NCBI RefSeq assembly: GCF_000661955.1
Contig: NZ_CP007597.1
Coordinates: 62,001-126,000 of the forward strand
From: Stenotrophomonas rhizophila
GTDB taxonomy: Bacteria > Pseudomonadota > Gammaproteobacteria > Xanthomonadales > Xanthomonadaceae
Length of the DNA stretch: 64,000 nucleotides
Reading direction: 5' to 3'
Position numbers and translations under genes: made by a program. The notes below the pieces were generated by a model that worked only from the letters and a program-made list of their open reading frames with translations, had not been told where the DNA came from and did not search any database. Positions 63,450 to 64,000 of the stretch are shown piece after piece (position 1 is the stretch's first letter; each line of letters starts with the position of its first letter).

Positions 63450-64000
63450 TCAGCCCTGTTCGGCGCTGGCCGCATCCAGCTGCGCCACATCCTCGGCCGA
63501 CAGCGCCACCTGCGCGGCCGCCAGCACATCCTTCAACTGCGCGACGCTGGTGGCGCTGACGATTGGCGCGGTAATGCCGGGCCGCGCGATCAGCCATGCC
63601 AACGCCACCTGCGAGGCACTGGCACCGTGCGTGGCGGCGATGTCGTCCAGCGCGGTCAGGATGCGCTTGCCGCGCGGATTGAGGTACTTGTCCACCACGC
63701 GCTTGCCGCGCGCGCTGCTCTTGCCCGCATCGGCGGCACTGCGGTACTTGCCGCTCAGGAAGCCACTGGCCAGCGAGTAGTAGCTGATCACGCCGATGCC
63801 CTGGTCGCGCACCAGCGGTTCCAGTTCTGCCTCGTAGCCGGCGCGGTCGTACAGGTTGTACTCGGGCTGCAACGTTTCATAGCGCGGCAGCGCATAGTCG
63901 GCCGACACCGCAAGCGCATCGCGCAGGCGGCTGGCGTTGTAGTTGGACGCACCGATGGCGCGCACCTTGCCCTGTTCGATCAGGCGGCCGAACGCGGCCA
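63450..64000 (-). CDS. Aldo/keto reductase, 5' part cut by the window edge
   Basis: The 3' end of an NADPH-dependent aldo/keto reductase of the YajO/general-stress type. The visible part begins ...AFGRLIEQGKVRAIGASNYN, then LQPEYNLYDRAGYEAELEPLV, ISYYSLASGFLSGKYR and PIVSATSVAQLKDVL, and ends in ASAEQG. The N-terminal half with the catalytic Asp/Tyr/Lys/His lies beyond position 64000. Substrate unknown. Confidence 0.9.
   Translation of the reverse strand, partial: AAFGRLIEQGKVRAIGASNYNASRLRDALAVSADYALPRYETLQPEYNLYDRAGYEAELEPLVRDQGIGVISYYSLASGFLSGKYRSAADAGKSSARGKRVVDKYLNPRGKRILTALDDIAATHGASASQVALAWLIARPGITAPIVSATSVAQLKDVLAAAQVALSAEDVAQLDAASAEQG

Overview
The window is about 67-70% GC, has dense gene packing, and carries many GTAG-headed palindromic repeats of the SMAG/REP type known from Stenotrophomonas. 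With the gene content (a subclass B3 metallo-beta-lactamase, a xanthomonadin-type aryl polyene cluster with a XanB2-like chorismatase, and an sX13-like RNA behind polA) this points to a chromosome of the family Lysobacteraceae (Xanthomonadaceae), most likely Stenotrophomonas. The last gene runs off the right edge.

Layout. 0-8 kb: lipoprotein-type B3 beta-lactamase, uvrD, a lower-GC orphan gene, a small tyrosine-phosphatase-like protein, a DUF4386 membrane protein, a sugar acetyltransferase and a universal stress protein. 8-12.6 kb: a SMAG array, two small proteins, polA, an sX13-like small RNA and a DUF421 protein. 12.7-18.7 kb (minus strand): hemF, a Cys-rich exported protein, a membrane protein, and a Nudix hydrolase abutting an S9 peptidase. 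18.8-21.6 kb: a set of very long nested inverted repeats, then cydAB of the cyanide-insensitive (CIO) type.

21.7-39.3 kb is the centrepiece: an aryl polyene/xanthomonadin-like type II polyketide cluster. A divergent xanB2 faces one long, largely overlapping operon: chain-length factor, acyltransferase, two ACPs, COG4648 membrane protein, aryl ligase fused to a dehydratase, glycosyltransferase, LpxL-like acyltransferase, MIO-type aromatic ammonia-lyase, thioesterase, LolA-like carrier, MMPL exporter, flavin-dependent halogenase, DUF3261 lipoprotein, ketosynthase, dehydratase, ketoreductase and second ketosynthase, ending at a clear terminator. Together these supply an aryl starter, build the polyene on ACP, decorate it, attach it to a lipid and move it to the outer membrane. 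Three SMAG units are embedded in frame in the exporter gene.

39.4-46.2 kb: an exported small protein, an IS110-family element flanked by inverted copies of a composite hexanucleotide repeat, a YcgL protein overlapping a 1112-residue membrane ankyrin protein, and an Abi/HEPN-like protein. 46.4-53.6 kb: a Kef-type antiporter, mgtE with a long leader, an acyl-CoA synthetase/GNAT fusion and an alpha/beta hydrolase. 53.6-54.6 kb: five tandem 207-bp REP-dimer units. 54.6-64 kb: dkgB, an MFS exporter divergent from a LysR regulator, a chemoreceptor, an Rrf2 regulator with a flavin reductase, rtcB, a possible 34-residue protein with a terminator, and a truncated aldo/keto reductase. I recognised no tRNA, rRNA or CRISPR array.
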